6,638 nucleotides of DNA from Acidobacteriota bacterium (GTDB lineage: Bacteria > Acidobacteriota > Terriglobia > Bryobacterales > Bryobacteraceae), in assembly GCA_026394095.1 (NCBI GenBank), contig JAPKYY010000597.1, forward strand, positions 1-6,638, in the 5' to 3' direction. The notes under the pieces are model-generated. The model had not been told where the DNA came from, made no database searches, and saw only the letters and a program-made list of their open reading frames with translations. Shown piece after piece: positions 1 through 6,638 of this stretch. The stretch's first letter is position 1. Every line of letters starts with the position of its first letter. The position numbers were made by a program, and so were the translations under genes.

Positions 1-207
1 CATAAACAAGGTCTCGAGTTTTGACCAGGTGGAGAGGGAGGGCGAGTCCTCGGGAAGTGGAGGTTCTGTTGCCATATGGAATCGACTTCATCAATCTAGC
101 CGATACATGCCACCGGATGCGAGTAAAAAATCAAAAAAAGATATTTCGTCTTCTGGTGATACTTTGCGCCTCCCGAATCCGAGTTAGGGCCAGAGAGCGA
201 TATTTTT
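1..207. other. Upstream region without a convincing gene
   Basis: I see no gene here that I would defend. It is AT-richer than the rest of the window, with A-runs around 125-139. It should contain the promoter and 5' leader of the gene starting at 208, but no -35/-10 pair with good spacing stands out; GATACT at 158-163 is a weak -10-like hexamer with no matching -35. A frame is open from the left edge to a TAG at 185-187, encoding a Ser/Gly/Lys-rich peptide that resembles nothing I know, so the tail of an upstream gene cannot be fully excluded. An overlapping frame beginning near 21 gives an Arg-rich peptide typical of a shadow frame. Confidence 0.5.
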
Positions 208-261
208 ATGATCTTCAGATTCCTCATTCCATTCTCCATTTCCGGCCTACTCGCACTCGCG
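208..261 (+). other. Signal peptide coding segment of the large secreted protein
   Basis: Translation from ATG 208 gives MIFRFLIPFSISGLLALA followed by QGTG. This has a short n-region with one Arg, a long hydrophobic core and an A-L-A cleavage motif, with cleavage expected after residue 18. It is in the same frame as the 376-2802 open stretch, which otherwise begins without any export signal. In-frame stops at 124 and 157 rule out a start further upstream than about 160, and ATG 208 is the only ATG in that interval. Confidence 0.75.
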
Positions 262-2802
262 CAAGGAACCGGTTATGGCGTCAGCATCAGCGCTTCAAAC
301 TGAACCGCACTCAAGACGTGCGTTCCACTCCCGCCGACCCCGACGATAGCTTGCCCCTATGATCCCGGCTCGGAATTGCTTACCGTCCGGGGCGGATTAA
401 GCCTTCCGGCAGGAGCTCTCTCAACCGACTACCTGTTGCTGGTACAAGGCCAGGCAACGCCGTTTACTGCCAGTGGAGCTCAGCCAAACACTTACAGCTT
501 CATTCGAACGGTTCCTATGGGGCCAACGATCACCCCTCCGGGCGGCTGGAGTAATTGGGCCTACTCCACCTATTTCACCGACCGCGACCGGATTACGAAA
601 CCACTGATTGCAGAGCTTGTACTGAAGGCCACCAACGAGGTTTTGGCAAGGGATCGACTCATCCTTATCGACAAGCGCAACAACCCCAACATGCAGGAGG
701 CCTTTACAGGGAACATGATCTCTGAATCCATGGGAACCGAGCTCACAGCGCAAGGGCTCGACAAGCTGGAGGCACTCCACCGGTCCAGCATGCCCCAGCC
801 TTCTTTGAGTTCATTCAATACATCGCTCACAAATCAGTTTCGCGGCATGAATTCAACCCTGACAATGAACACCAATGTCGGAAATACAGCCGACCCCGGC
901 AATCTTACTCCGAAGGCCTGTATCTCGCTTGGTGCAGCACCAGGCGAATTCAAGAACCTCTTGTCCTATGCGGGCTTTGTTGGCGAAGTAAGTTACGAAT
1001 ATGCGTCCTACAGTGCAGCAAAGCAGATGCTCGAAAATGGCTCCATCGCTCCCGCTCTGCTGGCAGCATTCCCGGGCTTAAACCTTCTTGCATTCGCCTC
1101 GGTTGCCGCACTCACGACAAAAGTTGCTACTGCATGCGTCGACGAGCTTCCTCTGGAAAGTCATTTTGAAGTCTGTGCCAGTTCGATACGCGGGGATTCC
1201 AGCCTGTTGACCCTCGACAGCGTTTCTTCCGTCAACCTTCAGCTTGGCAACACAGTTGGTGCTCCCCCGCCATCCATTACGGCTTTAAACACACTCAACC
1301 GGCTTCACGGTGAGGTGAACGGAACCGTGAGCAATTTCTTCTTCCGTTATGCGCAGAAACCCAATTCGCTCTGTCTGGGTCGCCCGAAAACCTCCATCCC
1401 CGACACGCAAATTGCCTTAGGCAGCACGATCGATAAATGGAGACGCTGCAATGGTCTAAGTCTTGATTCCCCATCTCCCCGCAATCAGGTACCCATCCAG
1501 TTCAAGATCAACGGCGACAGCAGCCCTAACATCAACCCTGAGCTGAATCAGGTGGATACTTTCTACGCCGACACGCCACTCTTTTCACTTGGCCCCGACC
1601 AGACCACCGACCCCGACAAGGGCCTTTGCTCGACTCCAGGATTCCGGCACAATGCCGAGACATTAACGAACCGCTTTTATTCGAGAACACGCTCGTCGCT
1701 GGACACGGTCTGGAAGGCAAACAATCCGGGAACTCAACAGGCCAAAGGTCTGGACCTTATCTTCAGCCGTTGGGAAACCGGAACATACGGCGACGACAAT
1801 CTGCTGAACTCAACTACTGGAAAGGATCACGAGCTCAAACACAACTACAACTTCAATGCGAGCGGGAACCTGGTAGACCGGATGTTCACCAGAACCAATA
1901 CCGAAGCCCGCTCGCTAGTTAGCGCGTCACCGACAAACTGGATCTACACCCCACATGAGATTTATCCCTGCACAGCGCCAGCCTTCGGTTGCAACACCAA
2001 CCAGAACCCCTACAACCAGTTCTTTGATGTCTCGTTCAGCGTCACCACGCCGGCACTGAATCAGGTGATCAAGGAGCTATCCACCAGCCCACTGCTGACA
2101 TTCAACTTTGAACCCACCTACAACGATCTCGGCATCTCCCCGGCACCGGGTGCGCTGGGCACCGACAAAGCGATTCTGGACGGCACCAATCTTTCCCGGC
2201 TAGACCTGGCCTTCGCCGGTCTCGGCGGCAGCACCGGAGTGATCCGAATCACCCCAACGATTGTGCCTTTCACCTATATCAATCCACAGCCGACTCCGGG
2301 AACACCACAGGGCCGCACGAATTTGACCTACCAACTGGGACAACTCAAGTTTGAATTCCTTGTACAAAAGCTCGGAGCCGTCGGGCCAGAGCCCTGGCTT
2401 TCTGCTGTGGTGGACTTCTATGATCCTCAACTCAGCCTGACGCCTTCAGTGCCTGCAAGCCTCAACCGATTGACTCCCAGCTACAGTTCCTCAAGAAGTG
2501 GCACGCTGACGCTGATTAGCAACAAGTTTCCCGCATGCACCTTCGGGCCTATTTTGCCGCCAGTTCAACCGGCATTACCAGCCCAGCAAATTCCCTACCC
2601 CACCTGCGCCACGGGGCTGGCCTCCAAGCTCTATGCCGCCTTTAGCCCGGTTCTCCAGGACCGACTGCTCTACATGATCAGCCGCTTCCCGGTGCCGCTT
2701 GTTTACGACGCAAATGGTCAGGGCCAGCCGGCACTGGTCTTCAATCTGATCGACAAGTGGCAATCCGTCAACCTCATGACCTTCTACGGCGAATTGAAAT
2801 AG
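208..2802 (+). CDS. Large secreted protein of unknown family, reading frame interrupted by an in-frame TGA (codon 32)
   Basis: I do not recognise the family. Read from ATG 208 to TAG 2800-2802 the frame spans 864 codons before the stop, with one internal TGA at 301-303. The first 18 codons form a clear signal peptide ending ALA before Gln, so the product is exported. The same frame continues coherently after the TGA, with Cys38 and Cys49 lying before the first alternative start (TTG 376, no good ribosome binding site). The protein then shows a beta-rich N-terminal part (about 50-155), a hydrophobic helical stretch at 280-310, and Ser/Thr/Asn/Pro-rich beta regions. There are 12 cysteines in all, an even number, fitting an extracytoplasmic disulfide protein. 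Residues about 606-640, 678-690 and 827 onward faintly recall BPI/TULIP lipid-binding proteins (inference). An AGAGAG at 192-197 could be a weak ribosome binding site. If the TGA is real, this is a pseudogene or a non-exported 808-residue remnant from 376. Confidence 0.75.
301..303 (+). other. In-frame TGA separating signal peptide from the mature protein
   Basis: The codons before it (ending S-A-S-N) and after it (T-A-L-K-T-C) are in one frame, so a single base substitution, not an indel, explains it; TGG (Trp) or CGA (Arg) are the simplest ancestral codons. A small hairpin follows at once: CGCAC (306-310) pairs with GTGCG (318-322) across a 7-base loop. This is too short to argue for recoding on its own. 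Confidence 0.7.
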
Positions 2803-2810
2803 GCAGGAAA
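2801..2810 (+). promoter_or_regulatory. Ribosome binding site of the PEP-CTERM gene
   Basis: AGGCAGGAAA overlaps the stop codon of the upstream gene. Its AGGA core (2805-2808) lies 9 bases before ATG 2818. It fixes the start and supports translation from a message shared with the upstream gene. Confidence 0.65.
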
Positions 2811-2817
2811 CCACATT

Positions 2818-3657
2818 ATGAAACTGTTCTCAATACTTCTATTGCTCCCCCTCGCAACACAGGCGGCAACCATCAGCGGCATCACTGTCAGCAACCTCAG
2901 CACGGCTGACTACACAATCAGCACAAACACCCAGGTGGCCGAATTCCGTTCGGCCAACCAGGGTACTACGCCGATTTCTGTGAACGGCAACATCAGCAGC
3001 TTCACAAATCAGTTCTCCTGGTTCCTCGGACAAAGTGCCTTTGGCGGCGTCTCAGGAAATACGATTGCTTCGGCAGTCGTATCGTATGAGCTGTCGTTTA
3101 CTGTTCTGGACCCCACAAACAGCGGCTACATTCTTTATGCTGAGTCTGAACTACACGGCTGGCTGACGGCCCAGTATGACCCCCTGAACACTTCAGGCAG
3201 CTCGATCTTTGCTCGTTCCGGGGATCTGAACGTGGAGGTATCGAGAAACGGCCTCTACAATCTCGCGCCCAATCTCTCCGCCGGAGAGAGCAACATTTTT
3301 GTTGACGAACTCAGCCCCAACACAAATGAGCTAATTCTCAGTGGCGGCAACACGCAGGCTGCATTGCAAATTGGAACGCAGAGTTTTAGCCTGCGGGTGA
3401 GGATGGCCCAATCGGGGGTGGTCGCCCTTGCCGAAGCCCAGGGCGAAGCAGGTCTGCGTTTTGGCCTTGAACCTTTGCTTGATTTCTTCTATATCAAGAC
3501 GCCGGGTGAGGATGGCGAAACCGCCTCGCAACTGGGTCATTTCACAACGATCAGCATGCTCAGCTTCGAGCCGGCTGCAGAAGTTCCTGAGCCAGGCTAT
3601 GCCATCCCCATCGCTATGGCATTCCTCTTTTACCAGCGCAGGCGAAGCGCGAGCTGA
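2818..3657 (+). CDS. PEP-CTERM sorting domain-containing exported protein
   Basis: This 279-residue protein has both ends of a PEP-CTERM substrate. The N-terminus MKLFSILLLLPLATQA is a signal peptide with probable cleavage near residue 16-17. The C-terminus carries VPEP (256-259), a short hydrophobic stretch (about 260-272) and a basic RRR (274-276). In this family the C-terminal signal is recognised by an inner-membrane exosortase, which releases or sorts the protein to the surface or exopolysaccharide matrix. No exosortase gene is in the window. The mature part is beta-rich, rich in Ser/Asn/Thr, has no cysteine and very few lysines, and matches no domain I can name, so its specific role is unknown. 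It starts 15 bases after the upstream stop with a good ribosome binding site, suggesting co-transcription. Its final 28 bases overlap the convergent receptor gene. Confidence 0.9.
   Translation: MKLFSILLLLPLATQAATISGITVSNLSTADYTISTNTQVAEFRSANQGTTPISVNGNISSFTNQFSWFLGQSAFGGVSGNTIASAVVSYELSFTVLDPTNSGYILYAESELHGWLTAQYDPLNTSGSSIFARSGDLNVEVSRNGLYNLAPNLSAGESNIFVDELSPNTNELILSGGNTQAALQIGTQSFSLRVRMAQSGVVALAEAQGEAGLRFGLEPLLDFFYIKTPGEDGETASQLGHFTTISMLSFEPAAEVPEPGYAIPIAMAFLFYQRRRSAS
3583..3654 (+). other. PEP-CTERM sorting signal (VPEP, hydrophobic segment, Arg cluster)
   Basis: Codons 256-279 encode VPEP, then GYAIPIAMAFLFYQ, then RRRSAS. The order of PEP motif, membrane segment and basic tail is the hallmark of exosortase substrates. 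The hydrophobic stretch is on the short side, about 13 residues. Confidence 0.88.
3630..3657. other. Tail-to-tail coding overlap of 28 bases
   Basis: The last codons of the PEP-CTERM gene (+, stop TGA 3655-3657) and of the TonB-dependent receptor (-, stop TAA at 3632-3630) use the same bases. One strand encodes the Tyr-Gln-Arg cluster tail of the sorting signal; the other encodes the receptor's final TYQLALRLRW, the outer-membrane barrel end signal. There is no room for a terminator between the genes. Confidence 0.9.
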
Positions 3658-5450
3658 TAGGTGCGTGGCAGATTGGACGCACTCGTGATGCGTCCAAAGT
3701 TACCACTGGTCGGGTTGGTGTCGGGCCCGTTGAAGATCGTGTGGTTGAAGGCGTTAAACGACTCCACGCGCAACTGCGCCGTGATGCGCTCGACGATCTG
3801 CACGTTTTTGATCATCGAGATATCGATGTTGTTGATCATGTCGCCACGATAGGCCGGGAAGGCTTGCGGAAAAGTTCTTACGTTTGAACCAAGCTGCAGT
3901 GGCGCAGCGCGCTCAAAGCGAGTGACGTCAAACACCTGGGGCAAATTGCGGTCTTTCCACTGCAAGTCGCCACCGTAGTAAATGACATTGCCAAACTCGA
4001 TCGGGCCGCCGCTCTGCAAGCTGTAGATCGTGTTGAGCTGCCAGCCGCCAACAAGGCGATTGCCCCAGGCTCCGGCGTTAGACATGAATGTCTTGCCCTT
4101 ACCAAAGGGCAACTCGTAGCTACCCGAGAATACAAAGCGCTGCGGACGGTCTTCACCGGCCACTCGGTACTGCAACTGCGAATCGCCCGCGTTCAGGCGG
4201 TTGGTGGCTTCCAGCATTTTCGACCACTGGTAGTTGGCAAGGAACTGCAAACCATTGGAGAAGCGCTTCTCATAGCGGGTCTGCAGCATATGGAACTTCG
4301 AGAATCCGTTGGCCTGACCTTCCACACTCACGCCGCCATTGCCGCTGAACTGAGGGAAGGCGCGCAGGAGATTGTCCTGTGAGAACGTATTGCCATTCAG
4401 GGCGGTGCCAGGCAGAAGGCCACGGAAGGGATTGGGCACAACCGTTGCCAGACGCGTGATTGTTGCCTGGTCGCGGGTCGGGCTGGTTGAGAGGTACTGG
4501 TTCGGAACAAAGTTGAGATCGCGGGTTTCCGGAATGCGCGTGGCATCAGAACCGATGTACCCAATCTCAAACACGGCGTTCTTGCCGACCGTCTTCTGGA
4601 TGTTGAAATTCCAGCGCCAGGTCTGCGGGCTGCCGAGCTTGCGGTCTACCGTGCGCACCGACTGACCCAGGAAGGTATTCACACCCTGTGAACTTCCTAC
4701 TGGCTGAAGGATCCCGTCTGGATAGGGATTGCTTAAGGTCGCAACTGGCGTCAGGAAAACACCGCCAGCAGCAGAAACCAGATCCGTCTGACGGCTGAAG
4801 CCGGGCTGCTGAATGCCAAAGGTTCCATAGGTGCCAACAAAGAGGCCGGCACCGCCACGCACAACCAGCCCGTTGAACTTGCCCGGCTGCCAGCTAAAGC
4901 CAAAGCGCGGAGAGAAGCTGTACTTGTAGGGATCGTAAATCGTCTTCTTGTCGGGAGTGGCAAAGTAGACACCACCACGTGCATTAAACGCCGACGCAGG
5001 CAATAGAGCACTGGGGCTTGCCGCATAGGCTGCAGCCGCGGCAGTACTGACAGCGTTCTGCGCATTCGGGTCGAAGCCGGCAAGTGTGCGGTTGAAACGC
5101 TCAGTCGTGCCGGTCTCGGATTCATAACGCAATCCAATGTTCAGTGTGAGGTTGTTGCGAATGCGCCAGTCGTCCTGCAGGAAAAAGGCCGAGTAATACG
5201 ACTGATTCGTGCGTGTGGCGTTGATCTGGAAGTTGCCGCCCGTGGGCAGACCGAGCAACATACCGGCAAGATCCTGACCGATGCGCGCGTTGGCAGCGTT
5301 TGAAGCGGCGCGAGTCCAGTCTGGCCGGAAGGTGAACTGGCCGCTGGAGTTACCGAAGCTATTGGAGCTCTCAATCTGCTTGCGGATGTCGGCGCCAAAC
5401 TTCAGGTTGTGAGACATCAAGATCGATGCGCGGGAAAACGTTCTTGGCAC
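3630..5450 (-). CDS. TonB-dependent receptor, C-terminal beta-barrel fragment (downstream of frameshift)
   Basis: This 606-codon frame encodes most of the outer-membrane barrel of an Oar-like TonB-dependent receptor. From about residue 13 (SHNLKFGADIRKQ) it reads as typical family sequence: FFLQDDWRI with NLTLNIGLRYE (about 89-110), repeated alternating beta-strands, a PRFGFSWQPG strand, NFNIQKTVGKNAVFEIGYIG and FLANYQWSKM. It ends with a strand TYQLALRLRW, whose alternating hydrophobics and terminal aromatic residue form the barrel-assembly signal. The first 12 residues, from GTG 5450, are out-of-frame reading of the upstream part, so the nominal start is not a true gene start. The fragment has no signal peptide and no plug, so alone it could not form a working transporter. 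It belongs with the plug fragment upstream in the other frame. The substrate is unknown. Confidence 0.88.
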   Translation of the reverse strand: MPRTFSRASILMSHNLKFGADIRKQIESSNSFGNSSGQFTFRPDWTRAASNAANARIGQDLAGMLLGLPTGGNFQINATRTNQSYYSAFFLQDDWRIRNNLTLNIGLRYESETGTTERFNRTLAGFDPNAQNAVSTAAAAAYAASPSALLPASAFNARGGVYFATPDKKTIYDPYKYSFSPRFGFSWQPGKFNGLVVRGGAGLFVGTYGTFGIQQPGFSRQTDLVSAAGGVFLTPVATLSNPYPDGILQPVGSSQGVNTFLGQSVRTVDRKLGSPQTWRWNFNIQKTVGKNAVFEIGYIGSDATRIPETRDLNFVPNQYLSTSPTRDQATITRLATVVPNPFRGLLPGTALNGNTFSQDNLLRAFPQFSGNGGVSVEGQANGFSKFHMLQTRYEKRFSNGLQFLANYQWSKMLEATNRLNAGDSQLQYRVAGEDRPQRFVFSGSYELPFGKGKTFMSNAGAWGNRLVGGWQLNTIYSLQSGGPIEFGNVIYYGGDLQWKDRNLPQVFDVTRFERAAPLQLGSNVRTFPQAFPAYRGDMINNIDISMIKNVQIVERITAQLRVESFNAFNHTIFNGPDTNPTSGNFGRITSASNLPRTYQLALRLRW

Positions 5451-6638
5451 TGTTTGCCTTTAGAGAGCCAGGCAAACCAAGTGAGGTGAAATCAAAGCCG
5501 TCGCTCGGGCGAATGTTGCCTTCGACGAAGCGATTCCAGTTAACGCGGGTATTGATCAGCAGGGTTGGGGTCACAGTATAGACGTCGTCAAAGAGGAAGC
5601 CCCAGTTGACGCGGCTTAGAAAGTTACCGGAGACGATGTTGTTGTAGCGGTTGCCCCGGTTCTCAACACGGTCATTCTGACGCATGTTGAAGAAGAGCTT
5701 GTGCTTGTCGGAGATATTCCAGTCAAAACGCCCAACATAGCTCGAGAAGTTGTCGCTGCGCACTGCGTTATCGAATCGATTGTTCTCGCCAATGTTGGAA
5801 CCAGTCGCGTTCGGGGCAGGCAGGTACCCAAGGATGCTGGTCGCAATCGGACTCACACGATTGGCGGGAATGATGTTTCCAGCAAAGGGCTGACGGGTAA
5901 TGATGCCGTTGTTCAGAACGCCGGTATTCGGGTCAAAGATCGTAATCCCTTGTGCGGCGAGCCCGCTAAAATCACCCCTGCGCTGGGCTGCGTCAGGGAT
6001 AGTTGAGAAGGTCGGCTCAGGCTCGCTCTGTTTGATGCCTTCATAGGTAAAGAAGAAGAAGAGCTTGTTCTTGCCGTTGACAAGTTTGGGGATCCAGATC
6101 GGCCCACCGATCGATCCCCCGTACTGGTTGAAACGCGTAACGGGTTTTCGCTGATTGGCTGCATTGGTAAAGAATGGAGTCGACTTCAGCGCCGATACCT
6201 GATTGAATTCGTAAAGACTCCCGTGAAACTCATTGGTACCGCCCTTCATGACGACGTTCACAGTGCCACCCGAAGTGTTGCCATAAGCCGCATCCGGCTG
6301 AAACGCTTCTACCTTAACCTCAGAGACGGAATCTACTGGCGGATTGTAGGCAACGCGGCGATTGCGCGTCATGTCAGGAGCACCGTCAAGCAGCAGTTCA
6401 TTCGATTGCGCCTGCCCGCCACCCATAGAGAAGCCCGCCGGGCCACCGTTATCGAAGGGGCGCGTAAAGCGAGGATCACTCGCCGGCGTCACACCATATG
6501 CCAACTGCGCCAGCGTCAGTGCAGTACGCCCGTTCATCGGCATACTTTCGATCTGGCTGGAGGAAATTACCTGTCCGACACTCGCGGAAGCCGTAGACAA
6601 CAAAGCCACATCAGCGGTAACCGTAACTGATTCGGCCT
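5371..6638 (-). CDS. TonB-dependent receptor, N-terminal (plug) fragment, 5' end outside the window
   Basis: The frame is open to the right edge, where it reads AESVTVTAD before VALLSTASASVGQVIS, the usual end of the carboxypeptidase-regulatory-like domain of Oar-type receptors. Counting from the GTG at 6609, the plug covers about residues 11-125: the QIESMPMNGR motif, NELLLDGAPD (70-79), then SEVKVEAFQPDAAYGNTSGG and VMKGGTNEFHGSLYEF. The first barrel strands follow, including SIGGPIWIPK and KNKLFFFFTYEG (about 166-191). Family-like sequence ends near residue 397 (NVFPRIDL); the last 15 residues up to the TGA at 5373-5371 are out-of-frame reading of the barrel part. The signal peptide and most of the regulatory domain, probably over 100 residues, lie beyond 6638. 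In this family the plug gates TonB-driven uptake across the outer membrane; Acidobacteriota carry many paralogues with unknown ligands. Confidence 0.88.
   Translation of the reverse strand, partial: AESVTVTADVALLSTASASVGQVISSSQIESMPMNGRTALTLAQLAYGVTPASDPRFTRPFDNGGPAGFSMGGGQAQSNELLLDGAPDMTRNRRVAYNPPVDSVSEVKVEAFQPDAAYGNTSGGTVNVVMKGGTNEFHGSLYEFNQVSALKSTPFFTNAANQRKPVTRFNQYGGSIGGPIWIPKLVNGKNKLFFFFTYEGIKQSEPEPTFSTIPDAAQRRGDFSGLAAQGITIFDPNTGVLNNGIITRQPFAGNIIPANRVSPIATSILGYLPAPNATGSNIGENNRFDNAVRSDNFSSYVGRFDWNISDKHKLFFNMRQNDRVENRGNRYNNIVSGNFLSRVNWGFLFDDVYTVTPTLLINTRVNWNRFVEGNIRPSDGFDFTSLGLPGSLKANSAKNVFPRIDLDVSQPEVWRRHPQAD
5405..5440 (-). other. Frame junction in the receptor gene
   Basis: On the minus strand this reads from the NVFPR codons through ATCGATCTTGATGTCTCACA. 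Family-like sequence in the first frame stops after about I-D-L and resumes in the second frame at about S-H-N-L. The short repeat GAT...GAT within CGATCTTGATG could be a microhomology scar of a deletion. There is no homopolymer run to explain a simple sequencing slip. Confidence 0.65.

Larger units (their letters stand above)
3630..6638 (-). pseudogene. Whole TonB-dependent receptor locus, broken by an internal deletion/frameshift
   Basis: The two receptor fragments are parts of one gene: plug then barrel, same strand, overlapping by 80 bases in frames that differ by +1, together about 1000 residues. Adding the missing N-terminus gives the 1100-1200 residues expected for the family. The break is at 5405-5440, between NVFPRIDL and SHNLKFGAD. 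Relatives, as I recall them, carry some 30-40 extra residues there, so a deletion of 3n+2 bases fits better than a single miscalled base. A real lesion makes this a pseudogene; an assembly error would make it an intact receptor. Confidence 0.7.

Noticed and set aside
2..187. Frame open from the left edge to TAG 185, possible tail of an upstream gene
   Set aside because: The peptide is Ser/Gly/Lys-rich with no recognisable domain, and 61 open codons at an edge are weak evidence.
301..324. UGA read as selenocysteine, with the hairpin at 306-322 as a SECIS element
   Set aside because: The stem is only 5 base pairs, the 7-base loop TCAAGAC lacks the early G typical of bacterial SECIS loops, and the site just after a signal peptide shows no redox motif. 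A nonsense change or base error is simpler.
21..362. 113-residue + strand frame
   Set aside because: Its product is Arg-rich and low in structure, and from 208 on it overlaps the signal peptide and N-terminus of the secreted protein in another frame. It looks like a shadow.
5405..5440. Programmed ribosomal frameshift in the receptor gene
   Set aside because: There is no slippery heptamer or prfB-like stop-associated slip site, and conserved family residues seem to be missing, which frameshifting would not restore.
5701..6630. Plus-strand frames opposite the receptor (5701-6006 and 6223-6630)
   Set aside because: They lie wholly antisense to well-conserved plug and barrel sequence and encode Arg/Thr-rich peptides without domain features.

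Overview
The window looks like a piece of an Acidobacteriota chromosome, most likely from the Bryobacter/Solibacter side of the phylum. Two things point there: a large TonB-dependent receptor of the Oar-like type (CarboxypepD_reg + plug + barrel) that is massively duplicated in that phylum, and a PEP-CTERM protein. The taxonomic call rests on recalled family features, not on a search. No RNA gene, mobile element, CRISPR array or clear terminator is visible.

Left to right: bases 1-207 hold no convincing gene. From 208 to 2802 (+) lies a reading frame for a large secreted, cysteine-containing protein of unrecognised family. Its signal peptide starts at ATG 208, but the frame carries one in-frame TGA at 301-303, so the downstream open part alone would have to start at a poor TTG (376) and would lack any export signal. 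Fifteen bases further on, with a good ribosome binding site, comes a 279-residue exported protein ending in a PEP-CTERM sorting signal (2818-3657, +). These two genes are probably one transcription unit making extracytoplasmic proteins.

The rest (3630-6638, -) is a convergent TonB-dependent receptor gene whose 5' end lies outside the window. It is broken near 5405-5440: the N-terminal plug part and the C-terminal barrel part are in different frames, and about 30-40 residues that relatives normally have between them seem to be missing. Its last 28 bases overlap the end of the PEP-CTERM gene on the opposite strand.

All readable products act in the cell envelope or outside it: an outer-membrane importer, an exosortase-type substrate and a large secreted protein that may have a BPI/TULIP-like lipid-binding fold (a weak hypothesis). 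Two independent lesions in 6.6 kb suggest either a decaying locus or sequence/assembly errors; the sequence alone cannot decide.
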